Assembly (NCBI GenBank): GCA_016791145.1
Contig: JAEUNJ010000201.1
Coordinates: 1 to 59,053 of the forward strand
Length of the DNA: 59,053 nucleotides
Source of the DNA: Rhodocyclaceae bacterium
GTDB lineage: Bacteria > Pseudomonadota > Gammaproteobacteria > Burkholderiales > Rhodocyclaceae
Direction: 5' to 3'
The notes beneath the pieces are model-generated. The model saw only the letters and a program-made list of their open reading frames with translations. It did no database searches and was not told where the DNA came from. Shown here in pieces: positions 46,611 through 55,699 of this stretch. How positions within the stretch are numbered: the stretch's first letter is position 1; each line of letters begins with the position of its first letter. The position numbers were made by a program, and so were the translations under genes.

Positions 46611-46867
46611 ACCGGGCCGGATGCGCACCCCCCCGGGGGCCCTTGCGGTCCGAAAGGGCAGGCGGATTCCGGAGGCGCGGGCGGGCGGCAAGACCCGGCG
46701 CGCTCCGGCTGCCCGACCGCCGGATCACCGGAACGCGAAGCCCCGGACCCGGGTGTCCCATCCTTCCCCGGGCCCATTGACCTCCGTCGCGAGGTGTCCC
46801 GGTGCCGCCGCCTTTTTCGGGTTCGGCCGCGTCTTTCGCGATAATGGCGCCTTCCACTGGAGCGACC

Positions 46868-47176
46868 ATGAGCCATTTCCGACACCACGTCTTCTTTTGC
46901 ACGAACCGCCGCGCGGCGGGCGAGGCCTGCTGTGCCGACCACGGGGCCGAGGACCTGCGCGCCTACGCCAAGGACAGGATCAAGGCCCTCGGCCTGTCCG
47001 GCCCCGGCAAGGTCCGCGTCAATTCCGCCGGTTGCCTGGACCGCTGCGAGCAGGGTCCGGTCCTGGTCGTCTATCCGGAGGCCGTCTGGTACACGTACGT
47101 GGACCGGGAGGACATCGACGAGATCATCGATGCCCACCTGGCCGGCGGCCGGGTGGTGGACCGCCTGAAGATCTGA
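46868..47176 (+). CDS. Thioredoxin-like [2Fe-2S] ferredoxin
   Basis: A 102-residue protein of the thioredoxin-fold ferredoxin group (NuoE-like). The four likely cluster ligands are FFCTNRR, EACC, and [12 protein letters not shown]. The 2Fe-2S proteins of this class pass single electrons in the cytoplasm, but no partner reductase is adjacent. A GATAAT hexamer at 46840-46845 lies 22 bp before the start and is a candidate -10 site. Its TGA overlaps the ATG of the next gene by one base. Confidence 0.9.
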   Translation: MSHFRHHVFFCTNRRAAGEACCADHGAEDLRAYAKDRIKALGLSGPGKVRVNSAGCLDRCEQGPVLVVYPEAVWYTYVDREDIDEIIDAHLAGGRVVDRLKI

Positions 47177-47814
47177 TGTCCTCCCGCCACGAAAGGGTGC
47201 TCCTGGACGGTCCGGCCGGCAAGGTCGAGGTCTTCGTGGAGCCCCACCCCGATGCCGCAGGCATCGCCCTGGTGGCCCATCCCCATCCGCTGTTCGGCGG
47301 CACGGCCGACAACAAGGTGGTGACCACGCTGGCCCGGGCCTTCCGCGAGCTGGGCTGCGCGACGCTGCGGCCGAGCTTCCGCGGCGTCGGCGGCAGCGAG
47401 GGCGAGCACGACCACGGTTTCGCCGAGACGGACGACCTGATGGACGTGCATGCCTATGCCCGCCAACGCTTCGGCGGCCTCCCGATGTTCCTCGCCGGAT
47501 TCTCCTTCGGCGCCTACGTGACCACCCGGCTCGCCGGGCGGCTTGCCGAGGCGGGCGACCCGGCCCGCCGGCTCGTGCTCGTGGGCACGGCCGCCGGCCG
47601 GGTCCCCGGGGCCCGGGAGTACGGCGCCGAGAACGTCCCCGCCGACACCCTGGTGATCCACGGAAACCTGGACGAGACGGTGCCCCTGGCCAACGTGCTG
47701 GCGTGGGCCGAACCCCAGGAACTGCCGGTGGTGCTGGTGCCCGGCGCCGACCACTTCTTCCACCGCAAGCTGCACGTGATCCGCGACGTCATCCACCGGG
47801 CCTGGAAGCATTGA
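47176..47814 (+). CDS. Alpha/beta hydrolase
   Basis: A 212-residue serine hydrolase of the short DUF-type dienelactone hydrolase-like group. The nucleophile is in GFSFGAY, with the oxyanion region [16 protein letters not shown] at the front and the catalytic His in [11 protein letters not shown] near the end. The Asp is probably in GNLDETVPL. It is joined by one-base TGATG overlaps to the ferredoxin gene before it and the ABC ATPase after it. Substrate unknown; polyester or acyl ester cleavage is possible. Confidence 0.88.
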   Translation: MSSRHERVLLDGPAGKVEVFVEPHPDAAGIALVAHPHPLFGGTADNKVVTTLARAFRELGCATLRPSFRGVGGSEGEHDHGFAETDDLMDVHAYARQRFGGLPMFLAGFSFGAYVTTRLAGRLAEAGDPARRLVLVGTAAGRVPGAREYGAENVPADTLVIHGNLDETVPLANVLAWAEPQELPVVLVPGADHFFHRKLHVIRDVIHRAWKH

Positions 47815-48734
47815 TGGCGGGCGGGCGCATCCTCGACGCGGAGGGACTCAGGAAGTCCTACGACGGCCGCGAGGTGGTGGCGGGAGTGTCCTTCTCCCTG
47901 CGGCCCGGGGAGTGCTATGGCCTGCTGGGCCCCAATGGCGCCGGCAAGACGACGACGCTGCGCTGCTGCCTGGGGCTCACCGCCCCCGATGCAGGCAGCA
48001 TCACGCTGGCCGGCGAACCGGTGCCGGCGCGCGCCCGGGAGGCCCGGGCCCGGGTCGGCGTGGTGCCCCAGTTCGACAACCTGGACCCGGATTTCACGGC
48101 GGCCGAGAACCTGCGGGTTTACGCGCGGTACTTCGGCATCAAGGGCGACGCCATGGACGCGCGGGTGCCGGAACTGCTCGGGTTCGCCGGCCTCTCCGGC
48201 AAGGAGAACACCGGCATCAAGACCCTGTCCGGCGGCATGAAGCGGCGGCTGACCCTGGCCCGGGCCCTGGTGAACGACCCGGACCTGCTGATCCTGGACG
48301 AGCCCACCACGGGCCTGGATCCCCAGGCGAGGCACCTGATCTGGGAACGCCTGAAGCGCCTCATGTCGGCCGGCAAGACCATCCTGCTCACCACCCATTT
48401 CATGGACGAGGCGGAGCGCCTGTGCCAACGCCTGGCCATCATGGACGACGGCCGCATCATCGCCGAGGGTGCCCCCAGGGACCTGATCCGAGGCCATATC
48501 GAGCCCCAGGTCGTCGAGGTCTACGGGGAGGGGGCACCCGAGTGGGCGAGTGCGGAGGCCGGCCGCTTCACCCGGCGGTGCGAGGTATCCGGCGAGACGG
48601 CCTTCTGCTACGTGGCGGACGCGGCGCCCCTGCTGGCCCACCTGGAGGAGCGGCCGGCGCTGCGCAGCCTGCACCGGCCCGCCAACCTGGAGGACGTGTT
48701 CCTGAAACTGACCGGCCGGGAGTTGAGGGACTGA
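47814..48734 (+). CDS. ABC exporter ATPase (NodI-type)
   Basis: A 306-residue ATPase of the NodI/DrrA group. Walker A (GPNGAGKTT), signature [16 protein letters not shown] and Walker B ([14 protein letters not shown]) are intact. The ATPase is followed by a C-terminal domain typical of the group (TGREL end). Start ATG overlaps the hydrolase stop, and its own stop overlaps the permease start. Homologues export lipo-chito-oligosaccharides, polysaccharides or drugs; the substrate here is unknown and NodI is a name of family only. Confidence 0.93.
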   Translation: MAGGRILDAEGLRKSYDGREVVAGVSFSLRPGECYGLLGPNGAGKTTTLRCCLGLTAPDAGSITLAGEPVPARAREARARVGVVPQFDNLDPDFTAAENLRVYARYFGIKGDAMDARVPELLGFAGLSGKENTGIKTLSGGMKRRLTLARALVNDPDLLILDEPTTGLDPQARHLIWERLKRLMSAGKTILLTTHFMDEAERLCQRLAIMDDGRIIAEGAPRDLIRGHIEPQVVEVYGEGAPEWASAEAGRFTRRCEVSGETAFCYVADAAPLLAHLEERPALRSLHRPANLEDVFLKLTGRELRD

Positions 48735-49522
48735 TGGATTGGACGCCCCCCCGCTTTTCGCTGCGCGCCCTCGCGGTCTGGCGGCGCAACTTCCTGGTCT
48801 GGCGCAAGCTCGCCATCCCCTCGGTGCTGGGCAACCTGGCGGATCCCATGATCTACATGTTCGGCCTGGGCTACGGCCTGGGCAGCCTGATGCCCGAGGC
48901 CCTGCCCCAGTTCCACGGGGCCAGCTACATCGCCTTCCTGGCCACCGGCACGGTGTGCGCCTCGGCCATGAACGCGGCCTCCTTCGAGGCCCTCTATTCC
49001 GGTTTCTCGCGCATGCACGTGCAGAAGACCTGGGAGGCGATCATGAACGCACCGGTATCCCTGGACGACGTGGTGGTCGGGGAACTGCTGTGGGCGGCCA
49101 GCAAGGCCACCCTGTCGGGGACGGCCATCCTGGTGGTCGTCTCCGCCCTCGGGCTGGTGCAGCCGCCCATGGCGCTGGCCGTGCTGCCCATCGTCTTCCT
49201 GGTGGGCCTCGCCTTCGCGGCCCTCGGCCTGATCGTCACGGCGCTTGCCCCGTCCTATGACTTCTTCATGTACTACTTCACGCTCTTCGTGACCCCCATG
49301 ACCCTGCTGTCGGGGGTCTTCTTCCCGCTCGAGCAGTTGCCGGCGGCCTTCCAGGCGGCGGCGACGGTGCTGCCCCTGGCCCATGGGGTCGAAGCGATAC
49401 GGCCGATGCTCTTCGGTCGCCTGCCCGAGGGACTGGCGGTGCATCTGGCCGTCCTGGCGGCAGTGACGGTGGTCGCCCTGTGGATCGCCGTGGCCCTGAC
49501 CCGGCGGCGGCTGCTGCGCTGA
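48734..49522 (+). CDS. ABC exporter permease (NodJ-type)
   Basis: A 262-residue ABC-2 type inner-membrane permease with six hydrophobic segments. The N-terminal RRNFLVWRKLAIPSVLGNLADPMIYMFGLGYGLG and mid-protein SFEALYSGFSRMHVQKTWEAIMNAPVSLDDVVVGEL match NodJ, and TPMTLLSGVFFPLEQLP is the ABC-2 signature region. Pairs with the ATPase upstream (one-base overlap) to form a complete exporter. Confidence 0.95.
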   Translation: MDWTPPRFSLRALAVWRRNFLVWRKLAIPSVLGNLADPMIYMFGLGYGLGSLMPEALPQFHGASYIAFLATGTVCASAMNAASFEALYSGFSRMHVQKTWEAIMNAPVSLDDVVVGELLWAASKATLSGTAILVVVSALGLVQPPMALAVLPIVFLVGLAFAALGLIVTALAPSYDFFMYYFTLFVTPMTLLSGVFFPLEQLPAAFQAAATVLPLAHGVEAIRPMLFGRLPEGLAVHLAVLAAVTVVALWIAVALTRRRLLR

Positions 49523-49565
49523 TCGGCTCCCGGTCCGGAGGCGGGGCCGGTCGGAAGGAATCCGG

Positions 49566-49694
49566 CCACCGAGACACCCGGAGCACCAGGGGGCGCCAAG
49601 AAGGCGGGGGAACGGCGGGCGCGCCACCCCGACCGGCCCGCCCCCCTTCCGGTGCGGCCCTTGGCGCCTTGGCGTCTTTGCGTCTTTGCCGTCA
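49566..49694. repeat. Second copy of the CCAC(A/C)GAGACAC-type extragenic palindrome
   Basis: CCACCGAGACACCCGGAGCA at 49566-49585 resembles the start of the element at 30604, and CTTTGCGTCTTTGC at the far side resembles its other arm. In between, GGCGCCAAG (49592-49600) pairs perfectly with CTTGGCGCC (49670-49678). It fills most of the 206-bp gap between two convergent genes and might serve as a bidirectional transcription end. Confidence 0.6.
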
Positions 49695-49728
49695 GATCCT
49701 TCCCGCAGCGGCAATGCTGCGTCGCGCG

Positions 49729-50622
49729 TCAGGGCTTCGGCTGGACGCGGGACTGGAAGGCCGGGCCGCGCCCGGCGGCCACCCGCCGCGCGAACGCCTC
49801 GGCGTCGCTGTCCAGGCGCAACTCCGCCAGGCCGGCGCGTTCGCCCGGGTCCTGGCCGACGGTCAGCCACGCGGCCATTCCCCCCAGGGCCACCCCCCCG
49901 GCGATGCCGGCCAGCAAACCCCGCCAGGGCAGGCGGGCCGGCTTCGCGGGCACGATCGGGACGGGGGCCTCGGGTATCACGGGCATCGCGGGCATCGGGG
50001 CCGCTGCCGGGGCGTCCGCATCCTCCGGATTCGCCGGCGCGGGCCGCAGGCGCATTTCGGCGGCGAAACGGGCCGCGACGGCGGCGGCCAGTTCCTTCTC
50101 CCTATCGGCCCGCAGGACGCCGACCCGCCCCGCCTCTTCCTCGGCGGCGGCGCGGGCCAGGGCCCGGGCCTCGGCGGCCTGTTCCTCGCGGAGCTTTTCC
50201 TGGGCCAGGTCGAGGGCCGACTGTTCGGATTCCAGGCGCTCCCGGGCCAGTTTCTCGGCCTCGGCTTCCCGCCGGGCCCGCGCGGCGACGGCCGTCGCCA
50301 GGTCGGCGGCGGCGAACTCCCGACGGCGCGCCGCGTGCAGGGCGCGCTGTTCGCGCTCCGCCCGGTCGCGGGCCGCCTGCTCCGCCTGCCGCTCGGCGGC
50401 CGCCAGGGCCTCGGCCTGGTGACAGGCCGCCGTCTCCGCCGCCTCCCGCTGGCGGGCCTGTTCGGCGGCCAGGGTCTCGGCCTGGATGCGGCGCCGCGCC
50501 AGTTCCAGGGCCTCGGCATCCTCCCGCTCCCGCGCCAGGGCCGCGCGCCGGGCCCGCTCCTCGGCACCGGCCTGCGCCAGGGCCGCCGCTTCCGCCTCGC
50601 GAATCTCGTAGTTCGCCCCCAT
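49729..50622 (-). CDS. Ala-rich coiled-coil membrane protein, function unknown
   Basis: A 297-residue protein that I do not recognise. Residues about 5-190 are a long heptad-rich stretch with Ala, Glu, Arg and Gln, so a continuous coiled coil is likely. A Pro/Ala linker (about 195-235) leads to a single membrane helix (PWRGLLAGIAGGVALGGMAAWL, about 240-265) near the C-terminus. The short tail after the helix would be on the far side of the membrane. The layout recalls TolA-like or flagellum/cell-wall scaffolds in reverse orientation, but no motif supports this. Because Ala/Glu-rich frames arise easily in GC-rich DNA, some doubt about coding remains; a GGAAGG site just before the ATG supports it. 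Confidence 0.65.
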   Translation of the reverse strand: MGANYEIREAEAAALAQAGAEERARRAALAREREDAEALELARRRIQAETLAAEQARQREAAETAACHQAEALAAAERQAEQAARDRAEREQRALHAARRREFAAADLATAVAARARREAEAEKLARERLESEQSALDLAQEKLREEQAAEARALARAAAEEEAGRVGVLRADREKELAAAVAARFAAEMRLRPAPANPEDADAPAAAPMPAMPVIPEAPVPIVPAKPARLPWRGLLAGIAGGVALGGMAAWLTVGQDPGERAGLAELRLDSDAEAFARRVAAGRGPAFQSRVQPKP

Positions 50623-50772
50623 CCTTCCGCCCCTCCGTCCGCAGGCGCCATGGTGGCGCTGCGGGCGCCCCGCCGATGGGCCGATTACGGGCCGGCCAGG
50701 GCGGCAATCCCGGGTTTTCCCGACCGCGGCGCCCATGTCCCGATGCGCCGCCCGGCCCACCGAAATGGGCTC

Positions 50773-50785
50773 TAAAATCCGCCGA
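50773..50785 (+). promoter_or_regulatory. Candidate -10 element giving a leaderless cutA transcript
   Basis: TAAAAT at 50773-50778 is an AT patch in GC-rich DNA and ends only six bases before the cutA ATG. If used, transcription would start at about the start codon. No good -35 hexamer is visible at the usual distance. Confidence 0.4.
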
Positions 50786-51132
50786 TGGACCCCCAATGCC
50801 AGGTGTTGCTCGTGCTCACCAACCTCCCCGACGAGGCCGCGGCCCGCCGCCTCGCCGCCAGCCTCGTCGAAGCCCGGCTCGCCGCCTGCGTGAACATCCT
50901 CGCGCCCTGCCGGTCCGTCTATCGCTGGCAGGGGGCGGTCGAGGACGCCAACGAGGTGCCGATGCTGATCAAGACGACGGCCGCCCGCTACCCCGAACTG
51001 GAGGAAGCCATCCGGGAGGCGCATCCCTACGAACTTCCCGAGATCGTGGCGGTCCCACTCGCTCAGGGCCTGCCCGCCTACCTCGCCTGGGTGGCAGGGG
51101 AAACGGCCCGCGAACCCGGTACTCACTGCTGA
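50785..51132 (+). CDS. cutA: Divalent-cation tolerance protein CutA
   Basis: Small trimeric cytoplasmic protein of 115 residues linked to copper and other metal tolerance. Conserved motifs are VLTNLPDEAAARRLA, ARLAACVNILAP and SVYRWQGAVEDANEVPMLIKT, with HPYELPEIVAVPL near the end. It is one base upstream of dsbD, a frequent cutA-dsbD arrangement. No ribosome-binding site is visible before its ATG. Confidence 0.96.
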   Translation: MDPQCQVLLVLTNLPDEAAARRLAASLVEARLAACVNILAPCRSVYRWQGAVEDANEVPMLIKTTAARYPELEEAIREAHPYELPEIVAVPLAQGLPAYLAWVAGETAREPGTHC

Positions 51133-51133
51133 C

Positions 51134-52927
51134 ATGCGACGCCTCCTGCTCCCCCTCTTCCTTCTGCTGACGCTCCTCTCGGCGCCCCTGCGCGGCCAGG
51201 AGCCCCTGGATCCGGAAAAGGCCTTCCGGTTCTCCGCCCGCCTGGTGGACGGCGCCACCGTCGAGGCCCGCTGGCAGATCGCCGACGGCTATTACATGTA
51301 CCGGGACAAGTTCAGGTTCTCGTCGGACGTGCCCGAGGTGAAGCTCGGCGAGCCGCGCTATCCCAAGGGCAAGGTCAAGGACGACGAGATCTTCGGCAAG
51401 GTGGAAACCTACCGGGGCGACCTGCGCATCCTGATTCCCCTGGAGGGTCCGGCCGGCACCGCCTTCACCCTGAAAACCTCGTCCCAGGGCTGCGCGGACC
51501 TGGGGGTCTGCTACCCGCCGCTGCCCCAGCAGGCGGGGCTGACCCTCGCGGCCGCCTCCACTCCGGCCGCGCCGGCCCCGTCCGGATCGGCGCCGTCGGC
51601 TGCCGCCGACGAAAGCGAGGATTCGCGCCTCGCGCGCCTGCTCCAGGAGTCGGGCCTCTGGGCCGTCCTCCTCACCTTCCTGGGGCTGGGGGTGCTGCTG
51701 GCCTTCACCCCCTGCGTGCTGCCGATGGTTCCCATCCTGTCGGGGATCATCGTGAACCATGGCCATGCGGTGAGCCACGGCCGGGCCTTCGTGCTGTCCC
51801 TGGCCTACGTGCTGGGCATGGCCGTCACCTATGCCGCGGCGGGCGTGGCGGCGGGCTTTTCCGGCACCCTGCTGACGAACGCGCTGCAGAACGCCTGGGT
51901 GCTCGGCGCCTTCGGCCTGCTGTTCGCGCTCCTCTCCCTTTCGATGTTCGGCTTCTACCAGATCCAGTTGCCCTCGGCCCTGCAGAGCCGCCTGTCCGCG
52001 AAGGCCAATGCCCAGGGGGGATCGCTCCCGGCCATCGCCTTCATGGGCGCGCTTTCGGCGCTGATCGTCGGCCCCTGCGTGACGGCACCGCTGGCGGCGG
52101 CCCTGCTTTACATCGCCCGGACGGGCGACGCGGCCCTGGGCGGCGCAGCCCTGTTCGCGCTGGCCATCGGCATGGGCCTGCCCCTGCTGCTGGTGGGTAC
52201 CTTCTCGCGAACCCTGCTGCCGAAGCCGGGCCCTTGGATGGACGCGGTGAACCGCTTCTTCGGGGTGCTGCTGCTGGCCACCGCCCTGTGGATCGTCACC
52301 CCGGTGATCCCGGCCTGGGCGCCGATGGCCGGATGGGCGGCGCTGCTCATCGTGCCGGCCATCTACATGCACGCGCTGGACCCCCTGCCGCCCCATGCCT
52401 CCGGGTGGCACCGGCTGTGGAAGGGCGTCGGGGTCGCCATGCTGATCCTGGGCGCGGCAATGCTGGTGGGCCTGCTGGGCGGCGCCCGCGACCCGCTCCA
52501 GCCCCTGGGTTTCCTGAAGGGCGCCAGCGCCGCGGGCGGAGCCGGCTCCCCGACCGCCGCGCCGCAATTCCAGCGGGTGAAGAGCGTCGCCGACCTGGAA
52601 GCGCAGCTCGCCCGGGCCGACCGGCCGGTGATGCTGGACTTCTATGCGGACTGGTGCATCTCCTGCAAGGAAATGGAGAAGCTCACCTTCGCCGACCCCG
52701 GGGTGGCCGCGCGGCTCGCCGGCTTCCGCCTGCTGCAGGCCGACGTGACCGCCAACTCGACGGAGGACGCCGCGCTCCTGAAGCGCTTCGGCCTCGTCGG
52801 CCCGCCGGGCATCATCTTCTTCGACCCGGCCGGCAGGGAGGTCGCCGGACTGCGCGTCGTCGGCTTCCAGGACGCCGCCGCCTTCGGCGCCGTCCTGGAC
52901 CGTGCCCTGGCCGCCCGTCGCGGCTGA
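51134..52927 (+). CDS. dsbD: Thiol:disulfide interchange protein DsbD
   Basis: Transfers electrons from cytoplasmic thioredoxin across the inner membrane to periplasmic DsbC and cytochrome-maturation proteins. 597 residues in three parts: signal peptide and Ig-like alpha domain with the Cys pair GCADLGVCYPP (about 118-127); the membrane beta domain of eight helices with FTPCVLPMVPI and GPCVTAPLAA; the C-terminal thioredoxin-like gamma domain with CISC in DWCISCKEMEK (about 510). All six redox cysteines appear present. Possible role in maturing the cytochrome c at 5492. Confidence 0.97.
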   Translation: MRRLLLPLFLLLTLLSAPLRGQEPLDPEKAFRFSARLVDGATVEARWQIADGYYMYRDKFRFSSDVPEVKLGEPRYPKGKVKDDEIFGKVETYRGDLRILIPLEGPAGTAFTLKTSSQGCADLGVCYPPLPQQAGLTLAAASTPAAPAPSGSAPSAAADESEDSRLARLLQESGLWAVLLTFLGLGVLLAFTPCVLPMVPILSGIIVNHGHAVSHGRAFVLSLAYVLGMAVTYAAAGVAAGFSGTLLTNALQNAWVLGAFGLLFALLSLSMFGFYQIQLPSALQSRLSAKANAQGGSLPAIAFMGALSALIVGPCVTAPLAAALLYIARTGDAALGGAALFALAIGMGLPLLLVGTFSRTLLPKPGPWMDAVNRFFGVLLLATALWIVTPVIPAWAPMAGWAALLIVPAIYMHALDPLPPHASGWHRLWKGVGVAMLILGAAMLVGLLGGARDPLQPLGFLKGASAAGGAGSPTAAPQFQRVKSVADLEAQLARADRPVMLDFYADWCISCKEMEKLTFADPGVAARLAGFRLLQADVTANSTEDAALLKRFGLVGPPGIIFFDPAGREVAGLRVVGFQDAAAFGAVLDRALAARRG

Positions 52928-52959
52928 ACTCCCTCTCCATCCATCCGCCCCATCCCGCC

Positions 52960-53547
52960 ATGTTCACCGGAATCGTCGCCGCCACCGGCCGCATCACCCA
53001 CCTGCAGACCCTGGAGAAGGGCCTGCGCCTCACCGTCGAGGCGCCCGCCCTGGGCCTGGACGACGTCGCCCTCGGCGACTCCATCGCCCACAACGGCGTC
53101 TGCCTCACCGTCATCGAAAAGGAGGGGGACCGCTACCGGATCGACGTCTCCCGGGAGACGCTGGACTGCACGGTCGGGCTGGATGCGCCGGGGGAGGTGA
53201 ACCTGGAGAAGGCACTGCGCCTCGCCGACCGCCTGGGAGGCCACCTGGTCTCAGGGCATGTGGACGGCGTGGGCACGGTGCTGAAGTTCGAGAGGATCGG
53301 CGAATCCCACGAACTGGTGATCCGGGCCCCGGAGGCCCTGGCGAAATACATCGCCCGCAAGGGCTCCATCTGCGTGGATGGCGTGTCCCTGACCACGAAC
53401 CGGATCGAGGGCGCCGACTTCTCCATCAACCTGATCCCCCACACCGTCCAGGTGACGACGCTGAAGCGGCTGCATCCCGGCGCGAAGGTGAACCTGGAGG
53501 TGGACCTGATCGCCCGCTACGTGGAGCGGATGCTGAATCCCGAATGA
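52960..53547 (+). CDS. ribE: Riboflavin synthase, alpha subunit
   Basis: Dismutates two 6,7-dimethyl-8-ribityllumazines to riboflavin. The 195-residue sequence has the canonical N-terminus MFTGIVAATGRI and the two-fold lumazine-binding repeat, with DSIAHNGVCLTV in the first half and GSICVDGVSLTTN in the second; GGHLVSGHVDG is the linker motif. Called ribE or ribC depending on the naming tradition. No FMN riboswitch was seen upstream; it lies 32 bp after dsbD and convergent to zapD. Confidence 0.96.
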   Translation: MFTGIVAATGRITHLQTLEKGLRLTVEAPALGLDDVALGDSIAHNGVCLTVIEKEGDRYRIDVSRETLDCTVGLDAPGEVNLEKALRLADRLGGHLVSGHVDGVGTVLKFERIGESHELVIRAPEALAKYIARKGSICVDGVSLTTNRIEGADFSINLIPHTVQVTTLKRLHPGAKVNLEVDLIARYVERMLNPE

Positions 53548-53592
53548 CCGCACCCACCCGGCGCGCCGGCCCGGCCGCGCCCGCGACGCGGG

Positions 53593-54348
53593 TCAGAGAT
53601 TGCAGAAGGTGAGTTCGAAGGGAATGTCGAACTCGGACTGGCGGGGACGCAGTTCGCCGTCGGGCACCATGAAACGGATGTTCAGGGCGTACTTGTTGGC
53701 GGCGATCTCGGGAATGAAGGGCTCGCCCCGCTGCACGCGCAGCCGGATCATCTGGGCCGTGCGGCCGGCCAGCATCAGCTGGTAGGCACCCTTGGCGGCC
53801 AGCTGCGCCTCGGGGCGGCCGGAGGCACGCAGCAGGCGCAGCACGATGGCGATGCCCTGGCGGATCGGCAGCATGGGGGAGATCCAGGCGTTCAGGTCCT
53901 GCTGGCGCAGGGCCGCGTCCCGGTGCAGCCAGAAATGGTAGGAGGGCAGATCGAACTCGCAGACCCCGCCGGGGATCGCGGCGCGGCTCTTGATGCTCAT
54001 CAGCCACTCGTTCTCCCGGAGGTAGTGGCCGATCTTGCCCTGCATGGCGAGCAGCGCCGCGGAGGCCTGCTCGATCTCGTAGAGGGCGCCGGACAGGGCA
54101 TCCTCGGAAATCTCGGGGTTGTTGCGGAATGACAGGAGAATCTGGCGCTGGCGCTCGAGTTCCTGCACCAGGTCGAACTTCAGGTCGGCGCGGCTCGCCA
54201 CTTCGAGGATCTCGAAGAGGGTGACCAGCGCCACGTGGTGCTCCTCGGGGCCGCTGCCGGCGACGAAGTGCAGGGTCCGCTCGAACAGGTCCTCCAGGCG
54301 CAGCAGCGTGCGGATGCGTTCGCTGAGAGGGTATTCGTAGGTGATCAC
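53593..54348 (-). CDS. zapD: Cell division protein ZapD (DUF1342)
   Basis: A 251-residue FtsZ-bundling factor that stabilises the Z-ring. The N-terminus ITYEYPLSERIRTLLRLEDLFER and the late GLRILRASG-like and EPFIPEIAANKYALNIRFM segments are diagnostic. A GTG start is used because family homology begins there; the ATG 19 codons upstream adds unrelated residues. It is 66 bp downstream of coaE, the conserved coaE-zapD order of proteobacteria. Confidence 0.94.
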   Translation of the reverse strand: MITYEYPLSERIRTLLRLEDLFERTLHFVAGSGPEEHHVALVTLFEILEVASRADLKFDLVQELERQRQILLSFRNNPEISEDALSGALYEIEQASAALLAMQGKIGHYLRENEWLMSIKSRAAIPGGVCEFDLPSYHFWLHRDAALRQQDLNAWISPMLPIRQGIAIVLRLLRASGRPEAQLAAKGAYQLMLAGRTAQMIRLRVQRGEPFIPEIAANKYALNIRFMVPDGELRPRQSEFDIPFELTFCNL

Positions 54349-54414
54349 GCGCCGTTCGCCAAGCAAAATTCTCGGAATTTTGAACGATTCACCCGGAAAC
54401 CACAACCAGAACGC

Positions 54415-55032
54415 CTATTTTCCCGCGTATTCCCGGTATCGGCGATCCAGGTCCGCCACGCGCGACTGCAACGCCGCGAGATCGCCGTCGTTGTCGATCA
54501 CGTCGTCGGCCGCCGCGAGCCGGTCCTGTCGGCCCACCTGGGCGGCCATGATCCGCCGCACCTCCTCCTCGGGCAGCCCGCTTCGCGCCCTGACGCGGGC
54601 CACCTGGGTCTCCTCGCGGCAATCGACCACGGCGACGCGGTCGGCCCGCTGGCGATAGGTACCGGACTCGATCAGCAGGGGCACCACCAGCATCACGTAG
54701 GGGGCGCCGGCCGCGGCTGCCGCCTGGCAAAGGCGGTCGCTCTCGGCCCGGATCATGGGATGCAGGATGGATTCCAGCCGCCGGCGGGCCTCAGGATCCG
54801 CGAAGGCCTTGGCACGCATGGCGGCCCGGTCCAGGCGGCCGTCCGCCGCCGCGACCCCGTCCCCGAAGGACTCCCGGATCGCCGGCATCGCCGCGCCGCC
54901 GGGGCCGGTCAATTGATGGGCGATCGCGTCCGTGTCGACGATGGCCGCCCCCAGGCGCCCGAAGGCATCCGCGGCGGCGCTCTTCCCGCTGCCGATGCCG
55001 CCGGTCAGGCCGACGATGTAGGGGCGTTCCAT
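54415..55032 (-). CDS. coaE: Dephospho-CoA kinase
   Basis: Catalyses the last step of coenzyme A synthesis, phosphorylating the 3'-OH of dephospho-CoA. 205 residues with the P-loop GLTGGIGSGKS at the N-terminus, the VDTDAIAHQL motif and HPMI and VVPLLIESG in the middle. Its ATG overlaps the last base of the SPOR gene stop. The usual upstream partner pilD is absent here. Confidence 0.96.
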   Translation of the reverse strand: MERPYIVGLTGGIGSGKSAAADAFGRLGAAIVDTDAIAHQLTGPGGAAMPAIRESFGDGVAAADGRLDRAAMRAKAFADPEARRRLESILHPMIRAESDRLCQAAAAAGAPYVMLVVPLLIESGTYRQRADRVAVVDCREETQVARVRARSGLPEEEVRRIMAAQVGRQDRLAAADDVIDNDGDLAALQSRVADLDRRYREYAGK

Positions 55033-55673
55033 CAGCGGGCCGGGCAATCGCCCATGGCGGCACCGGCCGGTAGCAGTTCCGGGAGCCGCCGGGCGAGCCA
55101 CTCGGCCGGTCCGCGGACCTCCACCCCGGCCCGGGTGGAGGGCCCTTCCCGCTCGGTGATCTGGGCCGAGCGGGCGCCCTTCTTCTGGACGGCCTGCAGC
55201 AGGTCCCGGGCGGACTGCTCGTTGCGAAAGAGGCCCAGGGACACGACGAAGCCGTCGCCCTGTTCCAGTACCTTGAACTCGGTGATGCCCAGGGGCTTCA
55301 GTTCGGCCGCTTTCTTCTCGGCGGCCGCCTTGTTGGGCTGGGCCGGCAGGTGGACCCAATAGGCCGGTCCTTCGCCGACCGGCACCAGCGTCGCCCGGGC
55401 GCCCTCCCCCTTCTCCACTACCGCGGCGGCGAGCTTCTCGGCGTCGGGCAGGGGCAGGCCGGCGACGAGGCGGCATTCGGGAGCGGCGGCCGGCGTTGCC
55501 CTGGCCGGCGGCGGCCCGCCGCCACCGGCCACCGCCACCTTCATCTTTTCGGGAAAGAGCTGGGTGGCCAGGCGCTGCGGCTCCCGCCCCTCGTCGATAC
55601 TGCCGAAATAGCCCTGGGACCAGGCGAAGAAGGCCAGGTTGGCGAGGACCAGGAGGAAGAACAGCGCCCGCAC
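55032..55673 (-). CDS. SPOR-domain membrane protein
   Basis: A 213-residue protein with an N-terminal anchor (MRALFFLLVLANLAFFAWSQGYFG), a spacer rich in Gly/Pro/Ala, and C-terminal half with a SPOR-like (peptidoglycan-binding) fold: YWVHLPAQPNKAAAEKKAAELK and FVVSLGLFRNEQSARDLLQAVQKKG. The start is GTG. It overlaps coaE by one base and lies 26 bp downstream of trpB2. Glycan binding at the division septum, next to zapD, is a reasonable guess. Confidence 0.85.
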   Translation of the reverse strand: MRALFFLLVLANLAFFAWSQGYFGSIDEGREPQRLATQLFPEKMKVAVAGGGGPPPARATPAAAPECRLVAGLPLPDAEKLAAAVVEKGEGARATLVPVGEGPAYWVHLPAQPNKAAAEKKAAELKPLGITEFKVLEQGDGFVVSLGLFRNEQSARDLLQAVQKKGARSAQITEREGPSTRAGVEVRGPAEWLARRLPELLPAGAAMGDCPAR

Positions 55674-55699
55674 GCGACCCGCCCCCCGCCAACCCCGCG

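Noticed and set aside
52928..52959. FMN riboswitch before riboflavin synthase
   Set aside because: The 32-bp spacer after dsbD is too short and lacks the conserved element.
53548..53592. Bidirectional terminator between riboflavin synthase and zapD
   Set aside because: Short GC palindromes are present, but there is no T-tract on either strand and the stems are too brief to call.
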